From CBDFGS01 sp965247255 (lineage in GTDB: Bacteria > Chloroflexota > Dehalococcoidia > Lucifugimonadales > CAUZJF01), in NCBI GenBank assembly GCA_965247255.1, contig CBDFGS010000008.1, positions 434,001 to 498,000 of the forward strand: a stretch of DNA of 64,000 bases, written 5' to 3'. Positions within the stretch are counted from its first letter, which is position 1, and the number at the start of each line of letters is the position of its first letter. The position numbers and the translations under genes are program-made. Below the pieces are notes generated by a model. It did not search any database. It was not told where the DNA came from and saw nothing but the letters and a program-made list of their open reading frames with translations. Of the stretch, positions 9,684 through 18,609 are shown piece by piece.

Positions 9684-11920
9684 GGCTCTTCTTCCGATTC
9701 GTCTGGCCCCGCTCGTGGCGCTCGCTCTCTGTCTGGATTCCACTGATTGCGGTCGGCGTCATCTCATGCGTCGGCCTCTCGCTGGCGATGGGGTTCCGCT
9801 CCGGCGTGCTTGCCCAGCACGATACAGCCACGCTGCGCGACGGAGGTAGCGGCTTTTCTCCAAGGACCCGTGCGGCCGGTGAGCCACCCCTGCGGTCATC
9901 CCGACCGGCTACCACTGGCTACGGGCCCCTGGTGGTTACGGTCTTCTGGGGAGAGGAGGGGCAGCGGCTCGACCTTCCGGGCATCCCTGAAGTCGAGGCG
10001 AGCGGTACCGTCCTGGCCTCCCCCGCCGTACTCGACCAGTCCAAAGACGACTGGACAGGTGAGATCGGAGCCTTGCTGGGCGACCGGCAGACGAGATCTC
10101 TTCCGAGGGAGGCATTGGCACATCCCCGAGAGATGGTGATCGTCGAGTTCATCGACATGGTGCCACTCGAAATCGCGTCGAAGTCGAACTTCCAGCCAAT
10201 TCGGGCTGGCGAGAGTTGGGCACCCGAGACCGGTTTCGTGGTCATGGGTCTTCTCATACTCGTTCTTCCGTCCGTAGCGTTAGCGAGGGCAGCCTCCGCT
10301 GTGCACCTCAACACGAGGGCGCGACGAAACGGTCTGCTGAGGGTCCTGGGTACGCCACCACGACAGCTCGCCGTGATCATCGCGACCGACATGACAATCC
10401 CGATGTTGCTGGGTGCGCTGGTCGGCTCGGCCGTCTACGCAGGGGTCATGTCGTCGCTGAGGTCCTTCACCCTAGCCGGAAACTCGTACTGGGCGAGCGA
10501 TCTGCTCCTGCCCGTCGAGCTCGCTCTTGCCTTGCCGCTGGTGGTCGTGCTGGTGGGGCTGATGAGCATCGCCCGCACAGTTCTCAGAACGGGTCGAGAT
10601 CCTGTGGGAACGATGCGGCGGACTCGCCGTCGTCGGGTTTCGCCGTTCTCTTACGTGGCGACGGCCGCGACCCTTGCCGGGCCTGCGGCCGTGTTCATGT
10701 CCGCTGACGTGGATTTCGCGCTTTCCGTGTGGCTGATTGTCGCCGGGCTTTTCTTGAGCGTCGTGGGACATGAGGCATTGTCTCGGATAGTAATCGCGTC
10801 TACGGGCAGAGTCATCGCCAACGGAACGCGGGCTCAGGTAGCAGGTTCGAGGTTGTCGCGTTCGGGGGCCGAAGCCCTATTGGGGGTGTCCGCTACGTCT
10901 GTAGCAGTTCTTCTGATCGTTTTCGCCGCCTATGCGAACATTGACAACCTTCCGTCCCCGACTGGGGACTTCGACGTGTTCGCCAGATTCCCTGACCTGA
11001 CCTCCCCCGAGCCGGCAGTCCGTGAGGTCGCCGGTTACGATGGCGTTACCCGAGTGGTGCCTATAGGCCGGGTTTCTGTCTCCATCAATGAACATGAAGG
11101 ACGAGTTTATACGATGACGTGCGACGATGCACGCGGTTCGATAGAGATTGAGGGACCATGCAAAATCGGGAATATCTACCCGGTGCGTCGCCTCCTGGAC
11201 GCCGATACTGTGGCCGTGAGACCACGGCGCCTCTTCTCCGATATGGGTGAGGCAACTCCCCAGTCTGCCACCGACACGCCTATTACCGGGACCTACCCGG
11301 TAGGAGGACGGGCCATCGCGTCATGGCTTCCCGCGACCTCGAACATCCAAGCCGTGCTGATTACAGACGAGAAACCCGTACCACAAGAGACTATCCTTCT
11401 AATCACCACTGACGGTGCCCCTGAGTCCCTTCGCCGGGTCATGGAGGGCCTACGGAACCGACCCGAAGAATCGTCTATTCTGACCCACGCCGCCCTCACT
11501 TCCCCAGTTACCGAAGCAACGTTGGTTCTGTTCCCATACCTGTTCATGATGGCCACCGCGTCCGCGGGTACCGCATCGGTCGCTGTTCTGTTCGCTGTGC
11601 TGTTGCTCTTTCGCCAACGCCAAGCGGAGTTCAGGATGCTCCGCGCTCTCGGCGCGACCCGGGTGCTGCTGGCCTTCGACCTCGTTTTGCTCTTCGCAGT
11701 TCCACTGACTCTATCCTTTGGACTAGCAGTCGCCTCCGGCGCGGCTCTAGCGACTTCATACAACACAGCCTTCGGTGTCCCCGCATCAGAGATCAACCTT
11801 CAGGCTGTGTTCGTCTTGGCCGTGGTGCTGGCCACTGGGTTCGCTGCGACGGTACTGGTAGCAGGAAGGGCAGTTCGTATACCACCGCTTGTCACTGACC
11901 CCGACGCTGCGGCTGGATGA
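9680..11920 (+). CDS. FtsX-like ABC transporter permease
   Basis: Membrane protein of 746 residues, the partner of the preceding ATPase through an ATGA overlap at 9680-9683. It starts MRLFFRFVWPRSWRSLS with one membrane segment and a long extracellular part. The first group of segments lies near residues 190-320 and a second FtsX-like core sits at the C-terminus. A short loop follows a membrane helix with 'FRQRQAEFRMLRALGATR', the hallmark coupling region of FtsX domains; an earlier equivalent is 'TRARRNGLLRVLGTPPRQ'. Such two-domain permeases usually extract lipoproteins or expel peptides and drugs. The substrate cannot be read from the sequence. A strong hairpin follows at 12009-12044. Confidence 0.88.
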   Translation: MRLFFRFVWPRSWRSLSVWIPLIAVGVISCVGLSLAMGFRSGVLAQHDTATLRDGGSGFSPRTRAAGEPPLRSSRPATTGYGPLVVTVFWGEEGQRLDLPGIPEVEASGTVLASPAVLDQSKDDWTGEIGALLGDRQTRSLPREALAHPREMVIVEFIDMVPLEIASKSNFQPIRAGESWAPETGFVVMGLLILVLPSVALARAASAVHLNTRARRNGLLRVLGTPPRQLAVIIATDMTIPMLLGALVGSAVYAGVMSSLRSFTLAGNSYWASDLLLPVELALALPLVVVLVGLMSIARTVLRTGRDPVGTMRRTRRRRVSPFSYVATAATLAGPAAVFMSADVDFALSVWLIVAGLFLSVVGHEALSRIVIASTGRVIANGTRAQVAGSRLSRSGAEALLGVSATSVAVLLIVFAAYANIDNLPSPTGDFDVFARFPDLTSPEPAVREVAGYDGVTRVVPIGRVSVSINEHEGRVYTMTCDDARGSIEIEGPCKIGNIYPVRRLLDADTVAVRPRRLFSDMGEATPQSATDTPITGTYPVGGRAIASWLPATSNIQAVLITDEKPVPQETILLITTDGAPESLRRVMEGLRNRPEESSILTHAALTSPVTEATLVLFPYLFMMATASAGTASVAVLFAVLLLFRQRQAEFRMLRALGATRVLLAFDLVLLFAVPLTLSFGLAVASGAALATSYNTAFGVPASEINLQAVFVLAVVLATGFAATVLVAGRAVRIPPLVTDPDAAAG

Positions 11921-12008
11921 CAGCTGGTGTTGGATTCCACGGGCGAATGATACTCATATCATCTCGGACTCGGGCGAACCTACACAAATGGCCGTGACAT
12001 CTTTGGGA

Positions 12009-12044
12009 AGAGGGGGACATCGCTATTCTGCGATGTCCCCCTCT
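12009..12044 (+). terminator. 15-bp perfect hairpin after the ABC operon
   Basis: AGAGGGGGACATCGC at 12009-12023 pairs completely with 12030-12044 across a six-base loop (TATTCT). The sequence after it has only a weak T content. It most likely ends the exporter operon, and it also marks the left side of the PRTRC element. Confidence 0.7.
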
Positions 12045-12193
12045 GTGTTCTGGTGGTTCACACGCGCTTCTTTATCGATAGCTGAGAATACCGCAGAACC
12101 GAGTCGGCAACCGGCTGCGCCTCCCGGATTTAGATAGAAAGCAAAAAGGGGCCGATACATGAGGTCGTTGTCGGGTCTCCCAAGGCCCGCCGC

Positions 12194-12685
12194 CTAGAAC
12201 AGCCTCAACGTCTGCTGCTGTTGCGCCGACTCCCCCTCGGTAGTATCCCGCGTCGCTCCCTGTCCGCGCCGGGACCGACGCCCCGTCGATGTTGCAGGTC
12301 GCACGTAACCCGGAAACATCTGGGCCTCCTCCCACCTGGCTCTTGCCCTCTCTATCACCGCCGGCACCTCCTGAGTCAGCCCGCACATGTCCGGTGCATC
12401 GACCGACTCTACGTGCGGGTCCGACGAGGGCTGTTGCACCCCTATGGTGGCCCTGCCGTCCTTGATGGACACGACCACCTTCAGGTCTTCCGGCGCACCG
12501 GCCTTGTCTCCGGCAGCCCGGTCCTTTGCGACCTGCGAACCTTGCGAGACCTGTTCGGCCTCGTTCTTGCCGTTTTCCTTTTCGGTAACGGCGACAGGCT
12601 GGTTGGCTGTCGAATCACCGAAGAGACTATCGGCAGCGCTCAGGGCATCTGAGCGGGTTGTTTCCGTTCCATTCTCACTAGGCAT
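12194..12685 (-). CDS. Unknown protein at the end of the PRTRC cassette
   Basis: The protein has 163 residues, is hydrophilic and has no recognised domain. Its N-terminal third is rich in Asp, Glu, Ser and Gln and looks disordered. The middle holds a compact stretch with VVVSIKDGRATIGVQ, and the end is rich in Arg and Gln. AAGGAG lies at the right distance before the Met at 12685. It is the last gene in the minus-strand cassette, 47 bp after the ThiF-like gene, and could be an accessory factor or substrate of the conjugation system. This is inferred from position only. Confidence 0.65.
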   Translation of the reverse strand: MPSENGTETTRSDALSAADSLFGDSTANQPVAVTEKENGKNEAEQVSQGSQVAKDRAAGDKAGAPEDLKVVVSIKDGRATIGVQQPSSDPHVESVDAPDMCGLTQEVPAVIERARARWEEAQMFPGYVRPATSTGRRSRRGQGATRDTTEGESAQQQQTLRLF

Positions 12686-12732
12686 GATTTCTCCTTTTCC
12701 TAGCTTGTTCTCTAGCTACGTTGTCACCCCGA

Positions 12733-13581
12733 TCATAAGGTCGCTAGTCCCACCGCCACGCCACCCGGCTGCCAGTCCACTTCCTCGGATTCAGACCTCA
12801 CGAACCGCTCCACAACCTCCGGGGTGACGTAGGTGGGTGTGACCGTTCCCATCTCCATATCCAGGTAGAGGCCCATGAAGGGGCAGGTTCCCGACACCAT
12901 GCGCCGGACAACCTGGAGCACCAGTGAGGCCATCATCTGGTTGATGGTGGGGTCCTGGTCGGTGAGGTCGAGGGCCGCCGCGCAATCGACGTCCGGTGGG
13001 GTTGTTGGCACGGTCGTCAACAGGTCTGGTCGCTGAACCGTGGGCGCGGGCGCCAAGTAGCAGGTCTCGCCCTCGAAGGCTGGTTCTTCACAGGACAGAT
13101 GGTGGGCGACGTTGCCTACGAGGACTTGGCCCCAGTTGGTATCGTTGCCGGCGTCGATGAGCCACAGATGCGGACTGCCCGGCAGACACTCCGCCATGGC
13201 CCTGCGTGCGGCGGCGTTGTCGGCGCAGCCGATGAGCAGGCAGTTGCCGTAGGCGGGCAGGCCGGGATAGCGGTGCCCCTCGGAGCCGGATTCGTCCCCT
13301 CGGAAGGCGTAGACCGAGTATCCGATAGGACGCCCGTAGGCTTTGGCTAGCCGGTCGGCTAGGGCTTTGCTCTTGAGCTTGCCGATGTCCTCCTTGTAGA
13401 AAGCCTGCCTGAGCAGGTTGTGGGATTCCACCCGGTCGTGGTCGACCAGGACGATGGTGGCCTCCCTTCCTTGGAAGAGTCGGCAGAGGCCCTCAGCCAC
13501 GAAGCCGCCGGTGCCGCCACAGCCCACCACCGTGATCCAGGGGCTGTCCATCAGGGATTGGTTGTCCAGGTAGTAGGGCAT
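12733..13581 (-). CDS. PRTRC system ThiF family protein (E1-like)
   Basis: ThiF/E1-type enzymes adenylate the C-terminus of ubiquitin-like proteins. This 282-residue protein has the Rossmann motif VVGCGGTGG at residues 18-26. The adenylation-site pattern DHDRVESHNLLRQ lies at about 47-59, with the Asp, Asn and Arg expected of E1s, and GCADN-AAARR follows further on. Its length, its start MPYYLDNQSLMDSPW and its neighbours fit the ThiF protein of the ParB-related, ThiF-related cassette (PRTRC). AAGGAGG precedes the start. Its 5' end overlaps the end of the PRTRC-A gene by about 30 bp, so the two are probably co-translated. Confidence 0.88.
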   Translation of the reverse strand: MPYYLDNQSLMDSPWITVVGCGGTGGFVAEGLCRLFQGREATIVLVDHDRVESHNLLRQAFYKEDIGKLKSKALADRLAKAYGRPIGYSVYAFRGDESGSEGHRYPGLPAYGNCLLIGCADNAAARRAMAECLPGSPHLWLIDAGNDTNWGQVLVGNVAHHLSCEEPAFEGETCYLAPAPTVQRPDLLTTVPTTPPDVDCAAALDLTDQDPTINQMMASLVLQVVRRMVSGTCPFMGLYLDMEMGTVTPTYVTPEVVERFVRSESEEVDWQPGGVAVGLATL

Positions 13582-14333
13582 GGTTTGGTTACCTCCTTGT
13601 TGCAGTTAGGTCCTTGCTTCCTGTTGATACCGGTTGATACCGGCTCTTCGCCCACCGGCAGGACACCTGGGTTGGGTCCGCCGAACACCTGGGACCACGC
13701 CACCGGGGCGAAGTGGCCGTAGACCCCGACCCGGAGACTCAGCTCCGGCTCAGGAGTATCCAGCCGCCCCACGACCCCGTAGACGCGCAATCCCAGTTCA
13801 TCCTCGTCGTCGGTCGTAGAGAAGAACGCGCGTCCCTCCCCATGTGAGTGGAACTCGGCCACGACACCGGCAGGGGGCCGGTAGGTGAGAGCCGAGGCGG
13901 TCCCGGTCTGTTCCGGCACCACCACCCGGTAGGCGGCCCCGTCCCAACGCACGGCGAAGAACCGCTCCATGTTTGGAGTCTCCTGGAACCAGCGCAGCCC
14001 CATCTCGAGCAGGTACGTCGGGATGGGGCCGTGACTGAGTTGAAACTTTTCAGTCACCGGAGCAAGGCCCCGCACCTTCCCAGCGGCGACCAGCACCCGC
14101 GTCACCAGATGGGCGCTTTGGGACTGGACGTAGAGGCCACCCGAGCCCAGCACGTAGTCGTAGCCGATGCCCATGACACCGGTGAGTCCTGTTGGGTGGT
14201 TGACCAGGTATCCCACCGGGCTGGATGCGGCGCTAGGCGTAGCGGTAGCCCCGTCTCCCCTCGGAGACCGCCATTGCATGGGCCACCGTGCATTGAGGAA
14301 CAAGGTCCTCAACTGGGTATTCAGTCTGTCCAT
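13551..14333 (-). CDS. PRTRC system protein A, JAMM/Mov34-type metalloprotease
   Basis: JAMM proteins are zinc isopeptidases that cut or mature ubiquitin-like tags. The 260-residue product has a full JAMM motif, H-S-H then seven residues, Ser, two residues, Asp: His162, His164, Ser172 and Asp175 in FHSHGEGRAFFSTTDDEDE. A Glu ahead of it (about 160 or 110) could complete the active site. The start at 14333 has the strong site GGGAGGAG upstream and overlaps the end of PRTRC-B by about 100 bp. Its position between the E2-like and E1-like genes matches known PRTRC order. The motif is clear; the substrate is inferred. Confidence 0.87.
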   Translation of the reverse strand: MDRLNTQLRTLFLNARWPMQWRSPRGDGATATPSAASSPVGYLVNHPTGLTGVMGIGYDYVLGSGGLYVQSQSAHLVTRVLVAAGKVRGLAPVTEKFQLSHGPIPTYLLEMGLRWFQETPNMERFFAVRWDGAAYRVVVPEQTGTASALTYRPPAGVVAEFHSHGEGRAFFSTTDDEDELGLRVYGVVGRLDTPEPELSLRVGVYGHFAPVAWSQVFGGPNPGVLPVGEEPVSTGINRKQGPNCNKEVTKPCPTTWTTNP

Positions 14334-14943
14334 CGAGCTCCTCCCATAGTGTGAGCAAGTCGTCGGGGTGTTTCTTCGAGCGGTTGCGGGTGTCCCCCGT
14401 CATCGAGAAGAACGACCGGAAGAACGACTCCGGTATCTCCCCGACCTCCTCCGGGAACGTATGGCTTCCAGGGCAGGCCCGCCCGTCGTTGAAGACGTTG
14501 AAGGCCGGAGCCCGGTAGAGCTGCTGCTCCGGGTCGGTGGGCCGGCTCGGTGCGGCGTAGACCCAGGGGGCTCTACCTGGTGAGCAGACGAAGACCAGGC
14601 CGGGCATGGGCAGCTGGAGCCGAGCGGGAGGCTTGAACGCCTCCTTTTGGAGCGCCACCGGCCAGATCCTCGGCGGCCGCCACAGGGCGACCACCCTTCC
14701 GGTCTCTCCCTGGGACCACCACAATGCGTCCTCCGGCAGCAGCCCCGAGGAGAACCCCAGATGCTGAGTGAGCGCGTTGGCGATGCCGTCCGCCGAGACG
14801 GTCCTGACCCAGTTGGCCCCGTCCCCGAACCCCCGCAGCAGGATGGTCTCGTCGTAGACCTCGATCTGCAACTTGAGCTCGTCGCTGGGCACTTCCGTTT
14901 GGCCCGGCAGGGACCACCGGGTCGTATCGGTGTCTTCACTCAT
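14233..14943 (-). CDS. PRTRC system protein B, E2-like (Prok-E2-D type)
   Basis: The 236-residue protein lies where PRTRC-B, a remote relative of ubiquitin-conjugating enzymes, is normally found. The most telling stretch is AFNVFNDGRACPGS, with Cys157. It resembles the E2 active-site pattern in which an Asn and 'DG' precede the catalytic Cys, so Cys157 is the candidate thioester residue. Further Cys residues (about 120 and in VPQCTVAHA) are less placed. GGAGG precedes the start, and the gene overlaps the end of the previous one by 8 bp. The family assignment rests on context plus this motif and would need a profile search. Confidence 0.8.
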   Translation of the reverse strand: MSEDTDTTRWSLPGQTEVPSDELKLQIEVYDETILLRGFGDGANWVRTVSADGIANALTQHLGFSSGLLPEDALWWSQGETGRVVALWRPPRIWPVALQKEAFKPPARLQLPMPGLVFVCSPGRAPWVYAAPSRPTDPEQQLYRAPAFNVFNDGRACPGSHTFPEEVGEIPESFFRSFFSMTGDTRNRSKKHPDDLLTLWEELDGQTEYPVEDLVPQCTVAHAMAVSEGRRGYRYA

Positions 14944-15769
14944 GTTCGTTTACCTCCGTATTTTGAATGGGCAGCCGTTCCAGGATGAAGTCGAGCATTT
15001 CGGCGAAACGGCCCGGCAGGTCTTCTTCCAGCCAGTCGGCGAGCCGATCCACAGAACCCATGACGGCCTTCGCCCGTCGCCACTCCTCTGTGCCCTGCTC
15101 GATGATCTCGTCCTCCCAGGGGTCGGCGAAGCCCTCGTACATCTCCTCGTAGGTGCAGTCCAGGAAGAGGTTGCCGCTTTCGGCCCAGACCCAGGTGGCG
15201 CCCCTGGCCGCCCCCTCGAATCTGGTGCTCTTGACCGCCTCGGTGAGGTCGTCAAGCGGTATACCGCCATCGGGGATGCTGAGCAGGGTGTGTTGCGGGA
15301 TGCTGGCGGCGGCTGACTCCAGCCATGCCACCCACATCCCGTCCGGTTCCACATAGAAGGCGTCGGGGGGCTTGACCAGCAGGGCCAGGGCCGAGAAGCC
15401 GTCGCGGTATGCGTCCCACATCTGGTGCAGGTCCTCGTAGCCTACCCCCTGTAGATCGTAGGGGATGCCCCTGCGGAGGGCTGTGAAGGCGGGCTCGTCC
15501 TCCTCGGAGAGGTAGTAGTCGAAGAACGGCGCGTAGAGGGGGAAGTGGCGCTGCTCGAAGGTTCGGGCGAATCCCTCCACTCTCTCGCGTGCGGTGGGGG
15601 GCGAGAGCACCGCCTCCGCCTCCTGGGGAAAGAGGCGGCGCACCAGCCCCGCGAACCAGGCGTAGTCGTCTGCGTAGGCGACCAGTGCGACCAGCTCCCG
15701 CAGCAACGGCGGACGCCGCAGGAGCAGGTCGGCCAGCCGGCTCAGCCGCGGCGGGGCCGCAGCTTCCAT
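14936..15769 (-). CDS. Probable PRTRC system protein F
   Basis: An acidic protein of 277 residues with no catalytic motif that I recognise. It lies between the ubiquitin-like gene and PRTRC-B, the usual position of PRTRC-F. It has a helical N-terminus rich in Leu and Arg and a Trp/Tyr-rich middle. Its C-terminal helix region (RLADWLEEDLPGRFAEMLDF) resembles the ends of PRTRC-F proteins as I remember them. It overlaps both neighbours by a few bases, so it belongs to the operon. PRTRC-F is poorly characterised in general, so no function is claimed. Confidence 0.55.
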   Translation of the reverse strand: MEAAAPPRLSRLADLLLRRPPLLRELVALVAYADDYAWFAGLVRRLFPQEAEAVLSPPTARERVEGFARTFEQRHFPLYAPFFDYYLSEEDEPAFTALRRGIPYDLQGVGYEDLHQMWDAYRDGFSALALLVKPPDAFYVEPDGMWVAWLESAAASIPQHTLLSIPDGGIPLDDLTEAVKSTRFEGAARGATWVWAESGNLFLDCTYEEMYEGFADPWEDEIIEQGTEEWRRAKAVMGSVDRLADWLEEDLPGRFAEMLDFILERLPIQNTEVNEHE

Positions 15770-15972
15770 CGCAGCGCCTCGGCCAGGCGGCCCGTGGCCG
15801 CCGCGTAGTCCCGTGCCTGGGCGCAGGCCAGCTCCACCTCTGCGGGCTTGGAGGCCGCGGCGTCCAGGTCGAGGGAGCCGTCGGGACGTGTGAGCTCCGC
15901 CGTAAGCTCTATGAGTCTGAGGTCTGCCGTCGGCACCGCCGCCAACAGACCGGCAAGGGTCTTATTGTCCAT
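15742..15972 (-). CDS. Small PRTRC-associated protein, unknown
   Basis: A 76-residue, Ala- and Leu-rich helical protein starting MDNKTLAGLLAAVP. Its start codon overlaps the stop of the ubiquitin-like gene (TGATG at 15970-15974), and its end overlaps the start of the next gene by 28 bp. This tight packing supports a real, co-translated gene. It could be a small helical adaptor, but no family is recognised. Confidence 0.6.
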   Translation of the reverse strand: MDNKTLAGLLAAVPTADLRLIELTAELTRPDGSLDLDAAASKPAEVELACAQARDYAAATGRLAEALRWKLRPRRG

Positions 15973-16099
15973 CAGGCTCCCTCCTCAATGCTGGGCGGGG
16001 CGAAGGCGCCCTTGGTGCCCACCCGCCGCTGGAACTCGTATACCGTGTCGTCGCCGCGCCTGGTCTCCTTGACCGAGGCGTTGGCGATCTCCCCATAGA
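15972..16099 (-). pseudogene. PRTRC system protein C (ubiquitin-like), C-terminal half only
   Basis: The minus strand reads LYGEIANASVKETRRGDD, then TVYEFQRRVGTKG, then a short tail and a stop at 15972. The 'YEFxRxVGTKG' ending is the hallmark of the PRTRC-C ubiquitin-like fold. The open frame has no start: it runs straight into group II intron 3' sequence at 16100. The first half, about 35-45 residues, is not found upstream of the intron, where an IS256 begins. If the intron once spliced, exon 1 would have lain further upstream. As it stands the tag protein is probably not made, which would leave the E1, E2 and JAMM genes without a local substrate. Confidence 0.75.
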
Positions 16100-16162
16100 G
16101 TAGGGTAGGCCGCCGGCGAGTTACTCCGAGTTATCGGAGCACTTTTCCGTCGGCCCCCCTCC

Positions 16163-16196
16163 GAACCGGACATGCGGCTTTCACCGCATCCGGCTC
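16163..16196 (-). ncRNA. Group II intron domain V, distal copy
   Basis: The 34-nt minus-strand hairpin has a 9-bp lower stem (GAGCCGGAT with GTCCGGTTC), a two-base bulge, a 5-bp upper stem and a GAAA loop. These are the proportions of the catalytic domain V. It is followed by a domain VI-like stem and the 3' end at 16100. Confidence 0.85.
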
Positions 16197-16212
16197 TCCA
16201 GTGGTTAAGTCT

Positions 16213-16257
16213 GCTTTTTTTGCTGATGACGTTCAGTACAGTTTCGGTGTCTTGCAT
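16213..16257 (-). pseudogene. Start of a group II intron reverse transcriptase
   Basis: The reading MQDTETVLNVISKK, preceded by AGGGAGG at proper spacing, matches the usual first residues of intron-encoded reverse transcriptases. After about 15 codons it runs into domain V, so the whole catalytic part is deleted. Confidence 0.6.
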
Positions 16258-16362
16258 TGTGCAATCCTCCCTGTCGTATTCCGTCGAAACCACCTGCATT
16301 GGGTAGGGACGGCGCCGCCGATGGCCGGACTGCTCCGGCTGGTTTGCGCCATCCCCCCCTCC

Positions 16363-16396
<34 letters not shown>

Positions 16397-17221
16397 TCCA
16401 TCAGATGGGTTAGACCGGTGTGTCGGGAACATCGGCTTTTCCGCCATCCTCGTCGGGTTCATACATCCCGCCTCCGGCGTAGTTCGCTTCGTTCCACTCC
16501 CATCTGACTGCCCCCCTTCGCCATGCGGCCGGCTTTCCCGGCCTCGGACTACTACGAGGGCTCTGCCACACGTCCGGCGTTGGCCGAAGGCTGGCCTACT
16601 CCGTTGCCGGAGAGCCGGACGTGGTTCCCAAGTTCGACCAGGTTGCATCTTCATGCCGTCTTAGGTCCTGCCTGTACGCCTGGCACGGCTCGTTGCCGCG
16701 CTCGCCATCGGAGGATGCCGATCAAAGGGAGTACAGCATCCCTGCCTGAACAAGGCTGTCTCTGCAAGGAAGAGACAGAGATTCCGATGACTCCACCCTC
16801 GCCCTACCGTGAGCGGGTGGTTCATGGTTCGACGCTTCAATCAGCAGTTCCTTTCGTGACCATAACGGCACTCTGGCTAGCAGCGCGCGGCGTGGTAGGG
16901 TGGCCGCCGCCACATTGTCGGGAAGGCTTCAGACACGATTCCGCCTCTGGCCCTCGCGCCTGCTTCCCTAGCCACCGGCCTACTCCTGGCCGGGTTCCAC
17001 ACCTGGAACGTTCAACCTATGCGCTTCTTGGCGCACCCTCCTTCGCCATGTGCCAGGCTTTCCCCGGCTCGGACTACTACGAGGGCTCCGTTGCCATAGG
17101 GGTCTCCCCCCGTAGGCAATCCCGCGTTCCGTTGACATAGGATGTTCTAGCGCGACTTAGGTGCCCCGTTCGCCCCCTTGAATAGACCCCATTGGTCATC
17201 GCCCACGAGGTTACGTCAATA

Positions 17222-18560
17222 GGTGTGTAAACGACATCAGGCGGCGACCTTCTCAGCCGTTGATTCAATGGCGATTCCATCCGCATACTGTGCACCGAGA
17301 TAGACGTCTTCGATCAACTCAGGGGCCTTCAGACGCCTGAAGCGCTGTTCGGCGACCATCAACATTTTCCAGATCACCGCTATCGCCCGATCGACCCTCT
17401 TGTAGCGCTTGGCGGCATCGGTCCGAAGCCTGAGGGCCGCGAAGGGTGATTCTACCGGGTTCGTCGTGCGAAGGTGCCCCCAGTGCTCCTTTGGGAAGTC
17501 ATAGAAGGTGACCATGCGGTCCCAGTCCCGCTCCAAGGCCTCTGAGGCCGCCTCGTAGGAATGGTCGCCGCACCACCTGGTGAACACCGTCCTGAGCCGC
17601 TCAGCCTCTGTCCGAGTCGGCGCGTAGGGGATAGTACGCAGCATGAGCTTGGCCTGGTCCTGTTGTCGCTTTGGAAGCTTGGCGAGCACGTTTACGATCT
17701 TGTGGTTCCAGCAGCGTTGCTCTGCCGCCTGCGGATAGACGTTGCGCAGAGCTCCCCAGATGCCCAGGTGTCCGTCTCCAACCACCAGCCTCGGGCAGCT
17801 CAAGCCCCGGCGCTTGATGTCCCTGAGCACATCGGACCAGTTCTCTGTGGACTCCCTGTATCCGGGAACAGCGCTCACCACCACCTTGCTCCCGTCGCTC
17901 AGGGCCGCCATCACCACCAGTACCGCCGCCTTCTCCTTCTCAAGACCAGCCTTGACGTAGACTCCATCCACCCACATGTAGACCACTTCCAGGTCATCGA
18001 GGGGCCGGCTGCGCCATTGGGCAAGCTCATCGTTCCACTTGGACTTCAACCGGGCCACCGTGCTCGCCGATACCGGTGCGTCCTCTCCCAGCAGCCCCCG
18101 CAAAGCCAGATCGAAGTCGCCTTCGGATAGACCGTGCAGGTACAGCTCGGGGATCAACTCAGCAACCTTCCTGGTCCTGTTGACGAACAGCGGCAGCAGC
18201 CGGCTCTCGAACTGCTCCTCGGTATCGCGGACTCGCGGCCGCCTCAGCTGTATCGTTCCCGAACTCAGCGTAAGCCTCCGGGCTCTGCCGTATCCGTTCC
18301 GATAGCCTCTCTCGTTGTCCGAGTCGGATCTGAGCGCCGACTTCGCCCTTCCCAGAAACGCCGTCACCTCCTCCTCCAGCAACTCCTGGATCAGCCTCTG
18401 GACCTGGCTTCGCACCCAATCCTCCAACTGCTCCCACTCCGGCCTTGACTCCGACCTACTCTCAGTGCTTTCCTTCCTCATGGGCGGTCTATCTCCTCTC
18501 TTGGGCCTCGAGCCCGTGTTGTTCAGAGAGAGGGTACACCGCCTGACTGTTTACACACTT
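17222..18560 (-). mobile_element. IS256 family insertion sequence, copy 2
   Basis: The ends GGTGTGTAAAC (17222-17232) and AGTGTGTAAAC (reverse complement of 18550-18560) bracket one intact transposase gene. No clear target duplication is seen in the flanks. The element separates the PRTRC cassette and its intron from the Rad52 operon. It has probably displaced both the 5' half of the ubiquitin-like gene and the original divergent promoter region. Confidence 0.85.
17237..18481 (-). CDS. IS256 family transposase
   Basis: The protein has 414 residues with the family's full length and layout: a helical N-terminus, GYRNGYGRARR, the first catalytic Asp in VYMWVDGVYVKAGLE, a second in RLVVGDGHLGIWGAL, the CWNHK motif (C/DxxH region) and the Glu region in LRTTNPVESPFAALR. 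No frameshift is seen, so the element could be active. It is only distantly related to the IS256 copy at 3775-4990. Confidence 0.93.
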   Translation of the reverse strand: MRKESTESRSESRPEWEQLEDWVRSQVQRLIQELLEEEVTAFLGRAKSALRSDSDNERGYRNGYGRARRLTLSSGTIQLRRPRVRDTEEQFESRLLPLFVNRTRKVAELIPELYLHGLSEGDFDLALRGLLGEDAPVSASTVARLKSKWNDELAQWRSRPLDDLEVVYMWVDGVYVKAGLEKEKAAVLVVMAALSDGSKVVVSAVPGYRESTENWSDVLRDIKRRGLSCPRLVVGDGHLGIWGALRNVYPQAAEQRCWNHKIVNVLAKLPKRQQDQAKLMLRTIPYAPTRTEAERLRTVFTRWCGDHSYEAASEALERDWDRMVTFYDFPKEHWGHLRTTNPVESPFAALRLRTDAAKRYKRVDRAIAVIWKMLMVAEQRFRRLKAPELIEDVYLGAQYADGIAIESTAEKVAA

Positions 18561-18609
18561 TTTGAAGATACCTCAGATAGACGAACACCACATGCAAAAG
18601 GAGAAGACG

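Noticed and set aside
16523..17140. 205-codon plus-strand open frame
   Set aside because: It runs antisense to group II intron domain I sequence, its composition is not protein-like, and it includes both DI signature copies. Similar frames are a known annotation artefact of such introns.
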